DNA of 64,000 nucleotides, from assembly GCF_009749525.1 (NCBI RefSeq), contig NZ_WOAC01000015.1, positions 1 to 64,000 on the forward strand, in the 5' to 3' direction. The stretch comes from Mesorhizobium xinjiangense. Its GTDB lineage: Bacteria > Pseudomonadota > Alphaproteobacteria > Rhizobiales > Rhizobiaceae. Positions 35,449 to 45,100 of the stretch are shown one piece after another. Both the position numbers and the translations under genes were made by a program. Each line of letters opens with the position of its first letter. Within the stretch, counting starts at the first letter, position 1. A model generated the notes under the pieces. The model searched no databases and had not been told where the DNA came from. It saw only the letters and a program-made list of their open reading frames with translations.

Positions 35449-37086
35449 TCACCTGGTCTTGGTCGCGTCGAATACCGGCATTTCACCACGCCGCTCCATC
35501 TCTTCTCGGAGCATCTTCTTGGTGATCTTCCCGTAGGCCGACTTCGGCATGGCCTCCCAGAAGAGAAAGCGTTTCGGCAGCTTGTAGCGGGCTATCTTGC
35601 CCTCCAGCCACGTCCCCAGATCGAGCTTTTCGGGGTCCACGCCGGCCCTGGCAACGCACACCGCAAAGCCGACTTCGCCCCATACGGGATCGGGAACGCC
35701 GAGCACCGCCGCCTCGCTGATGTCGGGATGAAGCAGGATCTTTTCCTCGATCTCGCGCGGATAGATGTTGGAACCGCCAGAGATATACATGTCCGAGGAG
35801 CGTCCGGTGATGTAGACGAAGCCGTTCTCGTCCATGTGGCCGAGATCGCCGCTGCGGAACCAGCCGTCGCGGAACGCCTTCGCGTTGGCCTCGGGATTGT
35901 TGTAGTAACCGGCGAAGACAGCGGGCCCGAGCACACAGATCTCGCCCGTTTCCCCCGTGGCGACTTCGTGGCCGCCATCATCCATGATCGCGATCTGCAT
36001 GCCGGTGCGGGCAAAACCGCATGTGCCGATGCGGGCACCCTCGCCGTCGTCCATCGCGTGAAACGCCGGCGGCAGGACAGTGATGTTGCCGGTCACCTCG
36101 CCAAGGCCGAAATACTGAACGAGGACGGGACCGAGAACCGCAAGCGCGCGCTTCTGATCGGCCCGGTACATCGGCGCGCCGGCATAGATGACGTAACGCA
36201 GGCTGGAATGGTCGAACTGCTCGACCGAAGGGTCTTCGACAAGCAGTTTGAGAATTGTCGGAACGGTGAAGGCGTTGGTGACCTTCCACTTCTCCACCAG
36301 CGACCAGACTGCCGGCACGTCGAGCCGTTCGGAGGCCGGCAGGATCGTCTTCACCCCGTGCGCCACCTGCGCAAGCTGATGCACGCCGGCGCCATGCGAC
36401 AGCGGCGCCACCACGATGGAGGCATCCCCCGGCCCGGTGCCCGGCATGAGGTCGCACAGGTGATTGGTGAGGACGAAGGCAAGCTGGCCGTGCGTGAGAA
36501 CGGCGGCCTTGGGCCGACCGGTCGTGCCCGAGGTGAAGAAGAACCAACACGGATCATCGCGATCGACCGCAACGCTTGCGACCGACTGGCCGAGATGGCG
36601 CGCTACCACCGCATCGTAGTCCTCGGCAAAGGCGCCGCCGCCGATCGACAGAACAGTTTCAAGCGATGGCGCCGCCTCCCGGCAGGCGCGCGCGTGATCG
36701 GGAAAGGCGGCGCCGCAGATCATGCCGCGCGCGCCGCTCGCCGCGGCAAGATAGGCCACCTCGTCCGGCGACTGGCGGTAGTTGGCCGGCACCCACACCG
36801 CGCCGATGCGGAAGCAGGCGAACATCGATTCGAACATCTGGTTGCAGTTCGCCGATTGCACCAGAACACGGTCGCCCTTGCTGATGCCGAATTCGGTTGC
36901 CAGCGCATGGGCCATCGCCTCGACGCGAGCCTCCATCTCGGACCATGTCCAGATTGTCTCGCCCCAGACGAAGCCCGGTTCGCCCGGATTGCGCCGTGCC
37001 GACTGGGTCAGGAAATGGGCCAGGTTCATCACGCGGGTCGAATACGGCGCAAGGCCGCCTTCGGGGGATGCGGCAGGCGCAGTCAT
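35449..37086 (-). CDS. AMP-dependent acyl-CoA synthetase/ligase
   Basis: A 545-residue ANL-superfamily enzyme that activates a carboxylic acid to its CoA ester through an acyl-adenylate. The P-loop is FFFTSGTTGRPKAAVLTHG (about residues 167-185); later motifs are QYFGLGEVTGNITV, GWFRSGDLGHMDENGFVYI, GRSSDMYISGGSNIYPREIE and the C-terminal lysine in KSAYGKITKK. Specificity could be medium-chain, aromatic or other acids. ATG 37086 overlaps the stop of the 44-residue ORF (ATGA). Together with the TRAP transporter across the promoter it suggests import and activation of an organic acid. Confidence 0.92.
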   Translation of the reverse strand: MTAPAASPEGGLAPYSTRVMNLAHFLTQSARRNPGEPGFVWGETIWTWSEMEARVEAMAHALATEFGISKGDRVLVQSANCNQMFESMFACFRIGAVWVPANYRQSPDEVAYLAAASGARGMICGAAFPDHARACREAAPSLETVLSIGGGAFAEDYDAVVARHLGQSVASVAVDRDDPCWFFFTSGTTGRPKAAVLTHGQLAFVLTNHLCDLMPGTGPGDASIVVAPLSHGAGVHQLAQVAHGVKTILPASERLDVPAVWSLVEKWKVTNAFTVPTILKLLVEDPSVEQFDHSSLRYVIYAGAPMYRADQKRALAVLGPVLVQYFGLGEVTGNITVLPPAFHAMDDGEGARIGTCGFARTGMQIAIMDDGGHEVATGETGEICVLGPAVFAGYYNNPEANAKAFRDGWFRSGDLGHMDENGFVYITGRSSDMYISGGSNIYPREIEEKILLHPDISEAAVLGVPDPVWGEVGFAVCVARAGVDPEKLDLGTWLEGKIARYKLPKRFLFWEAMPKSAYGKITKKMLREEMERRGEMPVFDATKTR

Positions 37087-37217
37087 ATCACGCGCTCCAT
37101 GTCGCCGGGCTCGCCGGCAAGATGCATGGCCTCGTACTCGATCAGTTCGGCGGTATCGTCGCGTTGCGATGTGCCGAAGGGCGAATGCGCCCGGCCCACG
37201 ATCAGTGTGTCTGCCAC
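37083..37217 (-). CDS. Small 44-residue protein of unknown function in the iclR operon
   Basis: A short frame starting with GTG, preceded by AGGAGGTAAGGCAA, one of the best ribosome binding sites in the window, five bases after the iclR stop. Its TGA overlaps the ATG of the CoA ligase gene (ATGA). The sequence begins VADTLIVGRAHSPFG and ends GEPGDMERVI; it is acidic and has no signal peptide or membrane helix. I recognise no family; the beginning faintly recalls thiolase N-termini. Spacing and signals argue for real translation, as a small protein or a coupling cistron for the ligase. Confidence 0.6.
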   Translation of the reverse strand: MADTLIVGRAHSPFGTSQRDDTAELIEYEAMHLAGEPGDMERVI

Positions 37218-37222
37218 TTGCC

Positions 37223-38029
37223 TTACCTCCTCGATTGCGATTTGTCCGCCGCGCCGCGTCGGGCGGAAAACATTGCCGCCAATTTTTCCTCCACCCGCGT
37301 CGCCTCCTGCCGCAGATAGCCGGCAAGTTCCGTCTGGCGCTCTTCCTGCATGCGGCTGTCGATGGCGGCGATGCTGAGCGCACCCGCCAGGCGCCCGTCG
37401 GGAAAATGGAACGCCACGCCGAGGCCCCAGGAGTTGGCAACGATGAGCCCCGGGTTCAGGGAATAGCCGCGCTCGCGGGTCTGAGTGACAGCGGCCCGGA
37501 TCCGGTCGGGCGGCAGGTTCGCATAGCGCTCCAGAATGATGTCGCGATTGACCGCAAGCGCCTCTTCGACGTCCTCGTCGCGAAGCGCGGCCAGCATCGC
37601 CAGCGACCCCGCACCGATACCGAGCGGATGCTCGAACCCCATCTGCAGGGCATGCGTGCGGATGGGATAGGTGCCCTCCTCGCGATAGAGGCACAAGGAC
37701 AGCATGTCGCGACGCACCGAAAGGAAACTCGTGTCTTCGGTCTTGGCCGAAAGCCGGCTCAGACTGCCACGGCAGATCTCGAGGAGACCGAAGCGCCGCG
37801 ATGCCAGCGTGCCGAGGACATAGGCCTCTTCGCCGAGAAAATAGAGCCGGCTCTTCTCCTCCTGCTCGACGAGCCCGCCGCGGATCAAGGCCAACAGGAG
37901 ACGCCGCACCGTCGGCTTGTTCAATCCGCTTTCATCCACCAGGGCCGACAGCGACACGCCCCGGCCGGCGTGGCGCCCGACCGTCGAAAGAAGGGCCAGG
38001 GCGCGGTCAACGCTCTGTGCACCACTCAT
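37223..38029 (-). CDS. IclR-family transcriptional regulator
   Basis: A 268-residue regulator. The N-terminal winged helix-turn-helix reads SVDRALALLSTVGRHAGRGV, SLSALVDESGLNKPTVRRLL (about residues 6-55). The effector domain (about 85-250) has LGIGAGSLAMLAAL and GVAFHFPDGRLAGALSIAAI. IclR proteins bind a small organic ligand and control adjacent catabolic genes. It leads the operon iclR, small ORF, CoA ligase, SDR, PPC protein, and is divergent from the TRAP transporter genes; two matching 17-base operators lie in the shared promoter region. Confidence 0.92.
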   Translation of the reverse strand: MSGAQSVDRALALLSTVGRHAGRGVSLSALVDESGLNKPTVRRLLLALIRGGLVEQEEKSRLYFLGEEAYVLGTLASRRFGLLEICRGSLSRLSAKTEDTSFLSVRRDMLSLCLYREEGTYPIRTHALQMGFEHPLGIGAGSLAMLAALRDEDVEEALAVNRDIILERYANLPPDRIRAAVTQTRERGYSLNPGLIVANSWGLGVAFHFPDGRLAGALSIAAIDSRMQEERQTELAGYLRQEATRVEEKLAAMFSARRGAADKSQSRR

Positions 38030-38056
38030 CGCAGCCACCAACAATCTACCACCGAA

Positions 38057-38073
38057 GGTCCATATTATGGATC
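38057..38073. promoter_or_regulatory. IclR operator, proximal to iclR
   Basis: GGTCCATATTATGGATC is an imperfect 17-base palindrome, 28 bases before the iclR start codon. The site at 38174-38190, read on the other strand, is GGTCCATATGATGGATC, identical at 16 of 17 positions. The position suggests autorepression. Confidence 0.7.
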
Positions 38074-38173
38074 AAAATCATAGCCGAGCCTTTCGCGACT
38101 TGTAAAGCGATACTGCAATCGTTGCGGTCTCCTGCGCAATCTGCAAATTGACACTTCCGCATGGATGAGAAAT

Positions 38174-38190
38174 GATCCATCATATGGACC
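38174..38190. promoter_or_regulatory. IclR operator, proximal to the TRAP genes
   Basis: GATCCATCATATGGACC, the mirrored copy of the site at 38057-38073, lies 66 bases before the dctP-like start codon. The two sites are about 117 bases apart and in opposite orientation, as expected for one regulator serving two divergent promoters. Confidence 0.7.
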
Positions 38191-38255
38191 AACAAAGGCG
38201 CGATGGAGGTTGCGCCTTGCCGCTGCGATGCGGCGCAAATGACGGAGGAGAGACC

Positions 38256-39260
38256 ATGAAAATTTCGAAGCTGGGCGCGATCGCCCTGTCGTCGGCCGTT
38301 GCCTGCTTTGCCCTGTTTTCCCAGGCGCAGGCCGAGACCCTGCGCCTGTCGCACAACACCGGGGACACGACCACCTGGCACAAGGGCGCCGAGAAGTTCA
38401 ACGAACTGTTGACCGCGGCCACCGACGAGGCGCTGTCCGTGCGCATCTTCCCCAATGCGACGCTGTCCGGCGGCGACCAGATGAAGCAGGCGGAGATGGT
38501 CAGCCGCGGCGCGCTCGACTTCGTCGTCACCTCGGCGATCAACGTGACGCCGCTGGTACCCGAGATGGCGGTGTTCTCATTGCCCTATCTCTACTCCAAT
38601 TACGAACAGGTCGACGCGACCACCGGCGGAGAGCCCGGCAAGCAGATGAGCGACATCCTGGCCGCGCATGACATCGTCGTGCTGGCCTGGGGCGAAAACG
38701 GCTTTCGCGAGGTGACCAACAATGTGCACCCGATCAAGACGCCCGCCGACATGGAGGGCCTGAAGATGCGCGTTGCCGGCCCGATGTATATCGACGTCAT
38801 GAACGCGCTCGGCGCCAATCCGCAGCAGATGCAGTGGACAGAGACCTTTACCGCCCTTCAGCAGGGCGTCGTCGACGGCCAGGAAAACCCGATCGGCGCG
38901 GTGATCATTCCGCAGCGCGTATATGAGGTGCAGAAATATCTGACCAGCTGGCATTATTCCTATGACCCGATCTTCATCGGCGTGAGCAAGAAGCGCTGGG
39001 ATTCCTTCGACGACGCCACCAAGGAAAAGGTCCGGGAGGCGGCCGTGGAAGCCATGGTCTACCAGAAGGAAATCACCCGCAAGAGCACCGAAGAAGGCAT
39101 CGCCTTCCTGCGCGAGAAGGGCATGGAGGTCTACGAGCCTTCGGCCGATGAATTGCAGGCGTTCCGCGATGCCACGCAGCCGGCCTTCGACACCTGGGCC
39201 GCCAAGGTCGGTGCAGACCTGGTGAAAAGCTTTCAGGAAACCGTCGCGGCGACCAACTGA
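38256..39260 (+). CDS. TRAP transporter solute-binding protein (DctP family)
   Basis: A 334-residue periplasmic receptor of a sodium-driven TRAP transporter for organic acids. The signal peptide covers residues 1-26 (MKISKLGAIALSSAVACFAL, cleavage after QAQA). The DctP fold is evident in LRLSHNTGDTTTWHKGAEKF, FPNATLSGGDQMKQAEMV, LKMRVAGPMYIDVMNALGAN (with the conserved Arg binding the substrate carboxylate) and TFTALQQGVVDGQENP. GGAGGAGAG precedes the ATG. It heads the dctP-dctQ-dctM-like operon, with an IclR operator upstream. Confidence 0.94.
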   Translation: MKISKLGAIALSSAVACFALFSQAQAETLRLSHNTGDTTTWHKGAEKFNELLTAATDEALSVRIFPNATLSGGDQMKQAEMVSRGALDFVVTSAINVTPLVPEMAVFSLPYLYSNYEQVDATTGGEPGKQMSDILAAHDIVVLAWGENGFREVTNNVHPIKTPADMEGLKMRVAGPMYIDVMNALGANPQQMQWTETFTALQQGVVDGQENPIGAVIIPQRVYEVQKYLTSWHYSYDPIFIGVSKKRWDSFDDATKEKVREAAVEAMVYQKEITRKSTEEGIAFLREKGMEVYEPSADELQAFRDATQPAFDTWAAKVGADLVKSFQETVAATN

Positions 39261-39330
39261 CCGCGACGTCCGTCCCGACGGGACCGGCCGACTGGCCGGT
39301 CCCATTCCACAGGGTTCCCGGAAAGGCGTT

Positions 39331-39819
39331 ATGTCCCTGATCCTGCGCGATGCGGAAAAAATCGCCTGCGCGATCATTTTTCTGGCCATGACCGCGCTCG
39401 GCTTCGTCAATGTGGTCGTGCGCTACATGACGAGCTATTCGCTCGCCTCGTCCGAAGAACTTCTGACGAACGGGTTCCTCCTGCTTACGATCCTGGGCGC
39501 GGCTGTCGCGGCGCGCACCGGCGACCATCTTGCCGTGACCCTGTTTTTCGAATTGCTGCCCAGGCCGCTCAGAAAGATCGTGCTGCTGATAGCGGGAGCC
39601 CTTTCGGTCCTGCTTCTGGTCTTGTCCGCCTGGTTCAGCTGGCAGCTCGTCGTCAACCAGGTGTCGAGCGGAATCCGCTCCTACGCGCTGCAGATTCCCG
39701 CCTGGTACTACAGTGTCGGCCTGCCATTCGGCTTTGCGCTGATAACGCTGCGCTATATCCAGCACATCGTCGACTCATGGCGCGAGATCAACGCTGAGGA
39801 AACGGCCGGCGATGTTTGA
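39331..39819 (+). CDS. TRAP transporter small permease (DctQ family)
   Basis: A 162-residue inner-membrane protein with four hydrophobic helices (about 12-35, 48-66, 86-108, 128-150), the typical DctQ layout. It pairs with the large permease, whose start overlaps its end by 8 bases. The family is poorly conserved in sequence; position between the binding protein and DctM genes makes the assignment safe. Confidence 0.9.
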   Translation: MSLILRDAEKIACAIIFLAMTALGFVNVVVRYMTSYSLASSEELLTNGFLLLTILGAAVAARTGDHLAVTLFFELLPRPLRKIVLLIAGALSVLLLVLSAWFSWQLVVNQVSSGIRSYALQIPAWYYSVGLPFGFALITLRYIQHIVDSWREINAEETAGDV

Positions 39820-41134
39820 CCTTGGCGCCGGCACGCAGATGCTCATCCTTTTCTTCATCCTGCTGGTGCTCAGGCTGCCGGTCGCTTTCGCGCTCGGTCT
39901 TTCCGCCCTCTACGCCATGTGGATGCTCGGCTTCGGCCTCGACCTCGTCGGCGACCTGATCGCCGCCGGTGTCGCCAAGTTCTCCTTGCTCGCCATACCG
40001 TTCTTCATCCTGGCCGGGGTTCTGATGGGATCACTCGGCATCGCCGAACGCATGATCCGCTTCTTCAGGGTCCTGATCGGCAGCCTGCCGGGCGGCATGG
40101 GCGTGGTCGGCACGGTGGTCTGCCTGTTCTGGGGCGCCGTCAGCGGCTCCGGGCCGGCGTCGGTGGCCGCCATCGGCCCCCTGATCATCAAGGGAATGGA
40201 AGAAGACGGTTACTCGCGCGCCTTCGCCGCCGGGCTCGTGTGCACCGGCGCGGCGCTGTCGATCGTCATTCCGCCATCGATCGGCCTCGTCATCTACGGC
40301 GTCATTGCCGAAACCTCCATTTCGCAGCTGTTCATCGCCGCCATCATCCCGGGCCTGTGCATGGGCATCCTGATGCTGGCCACCCTCCCCTTCGCCAAAA
40401 CCGGGACGGCGGTTTCCGGCACGTCCCGCCTCGAGCGGCTGATGCCCACGCCTTATGCCGATCGGCCCTACCTGCAGCGACTTTGGCCAGCCTTCCTCGA
40501 ATCCTTCTGGGGCCTGATGACGCCTGTCGTCATCCTCGGCGGCATCTATTCCGGCGCCTTCACGCCGACCGAGGCGGCACTGGTCGCGACGGTCTACGCG
40601 CTGGGCGTCGGCGGGCTGGTCTATCGCACCTTGACCGTTGCAAAGCTCTACGCATCCCTGACGGAAGCCGCAGCCTCGTCGGCCGTCGTCATGCTGGTCG
40701 TGGCCTATGCAAGCCTGTTCGGCTGGGTGGTGACGGTCGACGACCTGATCGGACAATATTCCTCAGCCCTGCTCGGCATCAGCGACAATCAATGGGTCAT
40801 CCTGCTCGTGATCATGGTGGTGCTCCTGGTCGCCGGGATGTTCATGGACGCGATAACCATCATGTTCATCTGTCTGCCGATCTTCCTGCCGGTCGCCCGC
40901 GAGCTCGGCTGGGATCCGGTGTGGTTCGGTATCGTGGTCATGATCAACCTGGCCATCGGCCTGTTCACGCCACCTGTCGGCATCAATCTCTATGTCGCAG
41001 CCAACGTCACCCGGCTGCCGCTCGAACGCGTGGCGCGCGGTGCCGCGCCGTTTCTCGTCACGGCTCTGATTGGCCTGGCGATCGTGTCCGCCGTTCCCGG
41101 CCTTTCCTCAATGCTGATCAAGGCGATGGAGTAG
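39812..41134 (+). CDS. TRAP transporter large permease (DctM family)
   Basis: A 440-residue integral membrane protein that carries out sodium-coupled transport. It has about a dozen hydrophobic helices and the family signatures: IPFFILAGVLMGSLGIAERM, VSGSGPASVAAIGPLIIKGM, CTGAALSIVIPPSIGLVIYG near the first half, and FTPPVGINLYVAANVTRL near the end. Its start overlaps the dctQ-like gene. A REP-like hairpin follows the stop. Confidence 0.94.
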   Translation: MFDLGAGTQMLILFFILLVLRLPVAFALGLSALYAMWMLGFGLDLVGDLIAAGVAKFSLLAIPFFILAGVLMGSLGIAERMIRFFRVLIGSLPGGMGVVGTVVCLFWGAVSGSGPASVAAIGPLIIKGMEEDGYSRAFAAGLVCTGAALSIVIPPSIGLVIYGVIAETSISQLFIAAIIPGLCMGILMLATLPFAKTGTAVSGTSRLERLMPTPYADRPYLQRLWPAFLESFWGLMTPVVILGGIYSGAFTPTEAALVATVYALGVGGLVYRTLTVAKLYASLTEAAASSAVVMLVVAYASLFGWVVTVDDLIGQYSSALLGISDNQWVILLVIMVVLLVAGMFMDAITIMFICLPIFLPVARELGWDPVWFGIVVMINLAIGLFTPPVGINLYVAANVTRLPLERVARGAAPFLVTALIGLAIVSAVPGLSSMLIKAME

Positions 41135-41148
41135 GGCGTAGCTGGAGT

Positions 41149-41211
41149 GGTCCCGCTCAAACGGAATCGTTTGAGCGAAAGGCACATGTTCCAGCATGTC
41201 CTTTTGAAGCG
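41149..41211. repeat. REP-like palindromic element (family R)
   Basis: Contains CCGCTCAAACGGAATCGTTT continuing to GAGCG, a hairpin with arms CGCTCAAACG/CGTTTGAGCG, plus GCACATGTTCCAGCATGTCC. Read on the minus strand it matches 47701-47744 and 57668-57732. It lies between the stop codons of convergent dctM-like and merR genes. Confidence 0.7.
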
Positions 41212-41215
41212 CGGT

Positions 41216-41671
41216 CTACACCGCGGACAGTTGGCGCCGTTTATCCAGACGATCGCTCAGCGTGCCGATCGCCGACTTGAGCTGGCCAATGGCCGAGTCG
41301 ATCTCTTCGCGCTGCTTGTGAAGCCGGGCGAGCTGGCGCTCGGACTTTTCCAGCACCACGCGCATCTGGCGCATGTTCCCGCTGTCGGGATCGTAGAGAT
41401 CGAGCATCTGCTTGACCTCGCGCAGCGAGAAGCCGACGTCGCGGCCAAGCAGGATGAGTTCCAGGCGCGCCCTGTCGCGGCGCGAATAGAGACGTGCATT
41501 GCCCACGCGCCTGGGGTGGATCAGCCCCTTCTCTTCATAAAAGCGCAGCGTTCTGAGCGATACGCCATACGCGCGGGCCAGATCGCCGATGCGGTCACTG
41601 CCCGCATTGCCGTCCACACGCGTGTCGGTAGCATTGGTCGCGGCATCCGCGACCCCAATGGATTTCGTCAT
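41216..41671 (-). CDS. MerR-family transcriptional regulator
   Basis: A 151-residue regulator. The winged helix-turn-helix begins at RIGDLARAYGVSLRTLRFYE and EKGLIHPRRVGNARLYSRRD (about residues 27-66), followed by LELILLGRDVGFSLREVKQM and a long coiled-coil (SERQLARLHKQREEIDSAIG). It lacks the cysteines of metal-sensing MerR proteins, so is more like those controlling acyl-CoA catabolism (LiuR type). That makes it a candidate for the palindromes at 33679 and 55449, an inference only. ATG 41671 is chosen; about 30 extra N-terminal residues are not conserved-looking. Confidence 0.85.
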   Translation of the reverse strand: MTKSIGVADAATNATDTRVDGNAGSDRIGDLARAYGVSLRTLRFYEEKGLIHPRRVGNARLYSRRDRARLELILLGRDVGFSLREVKQMLDLYDPDSGNMRQMRVVLEKSERQLARLHKQREEIDSAIGQLKSAIGTLSDRLDKRRQLSAV

Positions 41672-41917
41672 TTTCGTCCAGGTCCCACATATGTGCCCGA
41701 CCGCCGAGCCTGTCATGCAGGCGGCCGCGTCAGGCTTTCCGTTTCGCCGATAAGCAGTTTTCGTCAGGCCGCTGGTGTGCGGGCCATTCGACGTGTTGAC
41801 CGCGACATAGGGGGGCAATGCGTGATTTTCAATTCACGATTGCCCGGAATCCGGCCTCCCAGTGGCGCTATGTCGCAGATCGGGACCCGAGCGGGGTCGC
41901 CAATTCAGCCGCCACGA

Positions 41918-41934
41918 TTAACCCGGTGTTTACC
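41918..41934 (+). promoter_or_regulatory. CtrA-box-like sequence upstream of podJ
   Basis: TTAAC (41918-41922), seven bases, then TTACC (41930-41934): one mismatch from the CtrA full site TTAAC-N7-TTAAC. A single GANTC (41847) lies nearby. The rest of the 454-base gap between the MerR gene and podJ (41672-42125) shows no gene; open frames there lack a credible start or composition. Confidence 0.4.
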
Positions 41935-42125
41935 ACGAGCGGGGAAATGTGAGCATCGAATTCCGTGGCGGTTTTGTCCTGCGTTGCTCACGGCCAGCCA
42001 AACCGGGGGAAAGGCGCAATCATGATCATCCGCATGAACGATTTGGTCCGATCAGGCGGCGAGCCCACACCCCGCGGCAATTCAACGGGCGGCAGTCCGG
42101 CAAACGAATTCAGGCGGGCAACCCG

Positions 42126-45100
42126 ATGAACAGTTCAAGGTCCTATCTCGACAGTCTGAACGACGGTCGCCAACGGCGCCCGGCTTCATCCCTGGAGGAT
42201 CTCAGACACACGATCGCCGCACTCGAAGAGCGTCTGCGCATGAACGATGACGCGAACACGCCGGATGCCGCGGAAACCGAAGAGCCACTTTCGCGGCGCT
42301 CGCAGCGCCTCATCGGCGGCGAGCCGCGTCCAATGGAGTTGCGCCAGGAAGAGGCCGAGGCGACCTTGTCGGCGTCGCAACTGGACGCAATGCGCGCCGA
42401 ACTGCGCGAACAGCTGGCCGCCGGCCTGAAGGACGAATTCGACGGTCTGCGCCAGGAGATTGGCCGCAGCCTTGCCGAAATGCAGCCGGCTTCACCACAC
42501 ACCGACACGCTCAACGCCGAACTGGAGCAGTTGTCGCAGTCCATCCAGTCGCTCGCCGTGAAAGGCGAGGCCTCCAGCGTGGAGCACCTGCGGCACGATC
42601 TCGACGCGCTTCGCGGTGCGATGAACCAGTTGGCGCGGGAGGAAACCGTGCGTTCCATGGATGAGCGCTGGGACGCGTTCGACCGGCGCTTTGCCGAAAT
42701 CGAGCAGCGCATACCGGCCGACCACGCGATTGGCGCGATGAGCGAGCATCTTACCCGGATCGGCGACGCAATCGCCCATCTGCCGCAATCGCAGATGGTG
42801 CGCTCGCTGGAAGAAAACGTCCATGCGCTGGCCACGGCCATCGATCACTTCTCGCGCCAGATCGACCACGCACCACAGCAGCAGTTCGAGCTCATCGAGG
42901 AGCGGTTGGACGAGATATCGCGCGCCATCGCCGCCGCGACGGCGGTCTATTCGCAGCCGCCCTCCTCGGACCAGATGGAGCGGATCGAGGCGCGCATTGC
43001 CTCTCTCGCCCAGCAGATCGAGGAAATCGTCCAGGACCGGGCCGGTGACGAGCTGGCGGAAAAGATCGCCATCCTGGCGAAAAGCGTCGATGCGATCGCC
43101 GCGCGGGCGGAGCTACCGCAAGACGCGCTCGACCAGTTGGCCGACCAGCTCGCGGCCATCCGCGAACGGCTGGACGCCGTCGACGGCGAGGCGATGATCG
43201 ACAGGATCGAGCGGCGCTTCGCCGAGGTACTGGCCTATCTCGACGAACGGCAGGCGGAAGTCACAGCCAGGGAAGACGGCCGGTTCGAAGATCTGGGTTC
43301 GCGCCTGGACGAGCTGTCGCGCAGGATGGAGAACTGGCCCCGCGAAGGCGGCTCCAACGACACGGCCATCCTGGACCAGATCGACCGACGTTTCGTCGAA
43401 CTGTCCGACTACGTCGCGCAAAACGGAGGCGAGGCCGTCGCGGGCCGGATGATCGAAGCGCTCGACCACCGGCTCGAAGCGATTTCCAACCGTCTCGACG
43501 AAACGGCTGGGCTCCCCCGGCACGACGCCGAGCTGATCCGCAGCCTGGAAACACAGCTCGCCGATCTGACGGCGCATCTCAGCCGCGCACCGCTGGGCAC
43601 TCAGGCGCTCGACGCGATCAAGCCGCAACTGGCCGGAATCGAGCAGTCCATTGCCGGCCAGCGCGACACCTTGATCGAAGCGGCCCGACAGGCGGCGCTG
43701 CAGGCCGTGCAGTCCTTTGGCGAGACCCGGGGCGAGGCCGACAATGCTGCCGCTCTGGCAGAGGAACTGCGTGGGCTCGAGGCGCTGGCGCGCCGATCGG
43801 ACGAGAAAAACACGCGCACCTTCGAGGCCATTCACGACACGTTGCTGCAAGTCGTCGAGCGGCTGGCCGCGCTTGAACCGACGCGCACCGAGAGCGAGGA
43901 CGGTACCGGGACTTTCGCGCGGAGCCGGATAGAGAGTGCGCCTTCGATCGAGCCGGACGAAGAGGACGAGGCGGAGGCTGCGGCATTCGAGATGGAGGCC
44001 GCCGCGTCCCATTCGATGCCGCGCCCTCGTACGCCGCAGGAAGCCGCCGCCGCCGCGGCGAGCGCCGCGGTCGAGGAGGAGCATCCGCATCGCGAGGAGC
44101 GCGGTCGTTCCCTGATCGGAGGCCTGTCGCGCATGTTGCCGGGCCGCAAATCCGGGCCGGCCGCAGCGAACGAGGCGCAAGAACCCGTCTTCGACGGCTC
44201 CGACGAGCCGACCGAAGCATTGCCGGAAGAATCCGAGCCGTCCCTGGACGCCTCCCCGGAACCCTCGATCGCCGACACCCCGCTGGAGCCCGGCTCCGGG
44301 GCGCCCGACATCAATGCCATCATGCGCCGTGTAAGGAGCGAGCGGGCACGCTCGGACACCTCGCAAGACCCGGTCGCCGCGCGCGCCGACTTCATCGCCG
44401 CCGCACGGCGGGCCGCGCAAGCCGCGGCAGCGGAAGCCGAAACGCTGAAGCAGGATACGGCCAAGGGAAGCGCGACGCGCAAATTCGGTCCGCTCGAACT
44501 TTTGCGGGCCAAGCGCAAGCCGATCCTCATGGCGGCGACGGCGATCGCTCTCGCGCTCGCCGGCCTGCAGGCCGGCAAGGTCTTTTTGGAGGATGACGCC
44601 CAGGAAACGGCGCAGCCCCAGGTGCCCGCAACGCCGACGGTCGCGGAGGCGCAGGGGATTGCCGATACGGACGATGCCGCCGGGGCGGCAGAACGCACCG
44701 AAGCGCCCGCCGCCGAGGCACCCTCCCAACAGGCCGAGGCAAGCTCCGCCGATGAACGGGACACGGCGATCGAAACCGCCGCGCTACCGGCTCCTGACGC
44801 CGACAAGGCCGACATCACGACCGAGCCGTCGCCAAGCCCATCCGCAGCGACCGGGGCCGACGAAGCGACGAAATCCCGAACAGCGCCTGAAGCGGCAACC
44901 GCCGCGCCGTCCCACGACCCGGCGCCGGTGGAAGCCGGACCGGCCGCACTGCGCAAAGCCGCGGACGGCGGTGACCCCAGGGCGATATTCGAGATCGGCC
45001 GCCGATACGATGACGGACGCGGCCTCGCAGCCGATGCCGCCAAGGCCGCCATGTGGTACGAGCGCGCGGCCGAGATCGGCCTTGCGCCGGCGCAATACCG

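Noticed and set aside
43113-44729. A 538-codon open frame antisense to the PodJ-like gene
   Set aside because: No start signal or domain; the plus-strand product has coiled coil, membrane helix, Sel1 repeats and PG-binding domain in the expected order.
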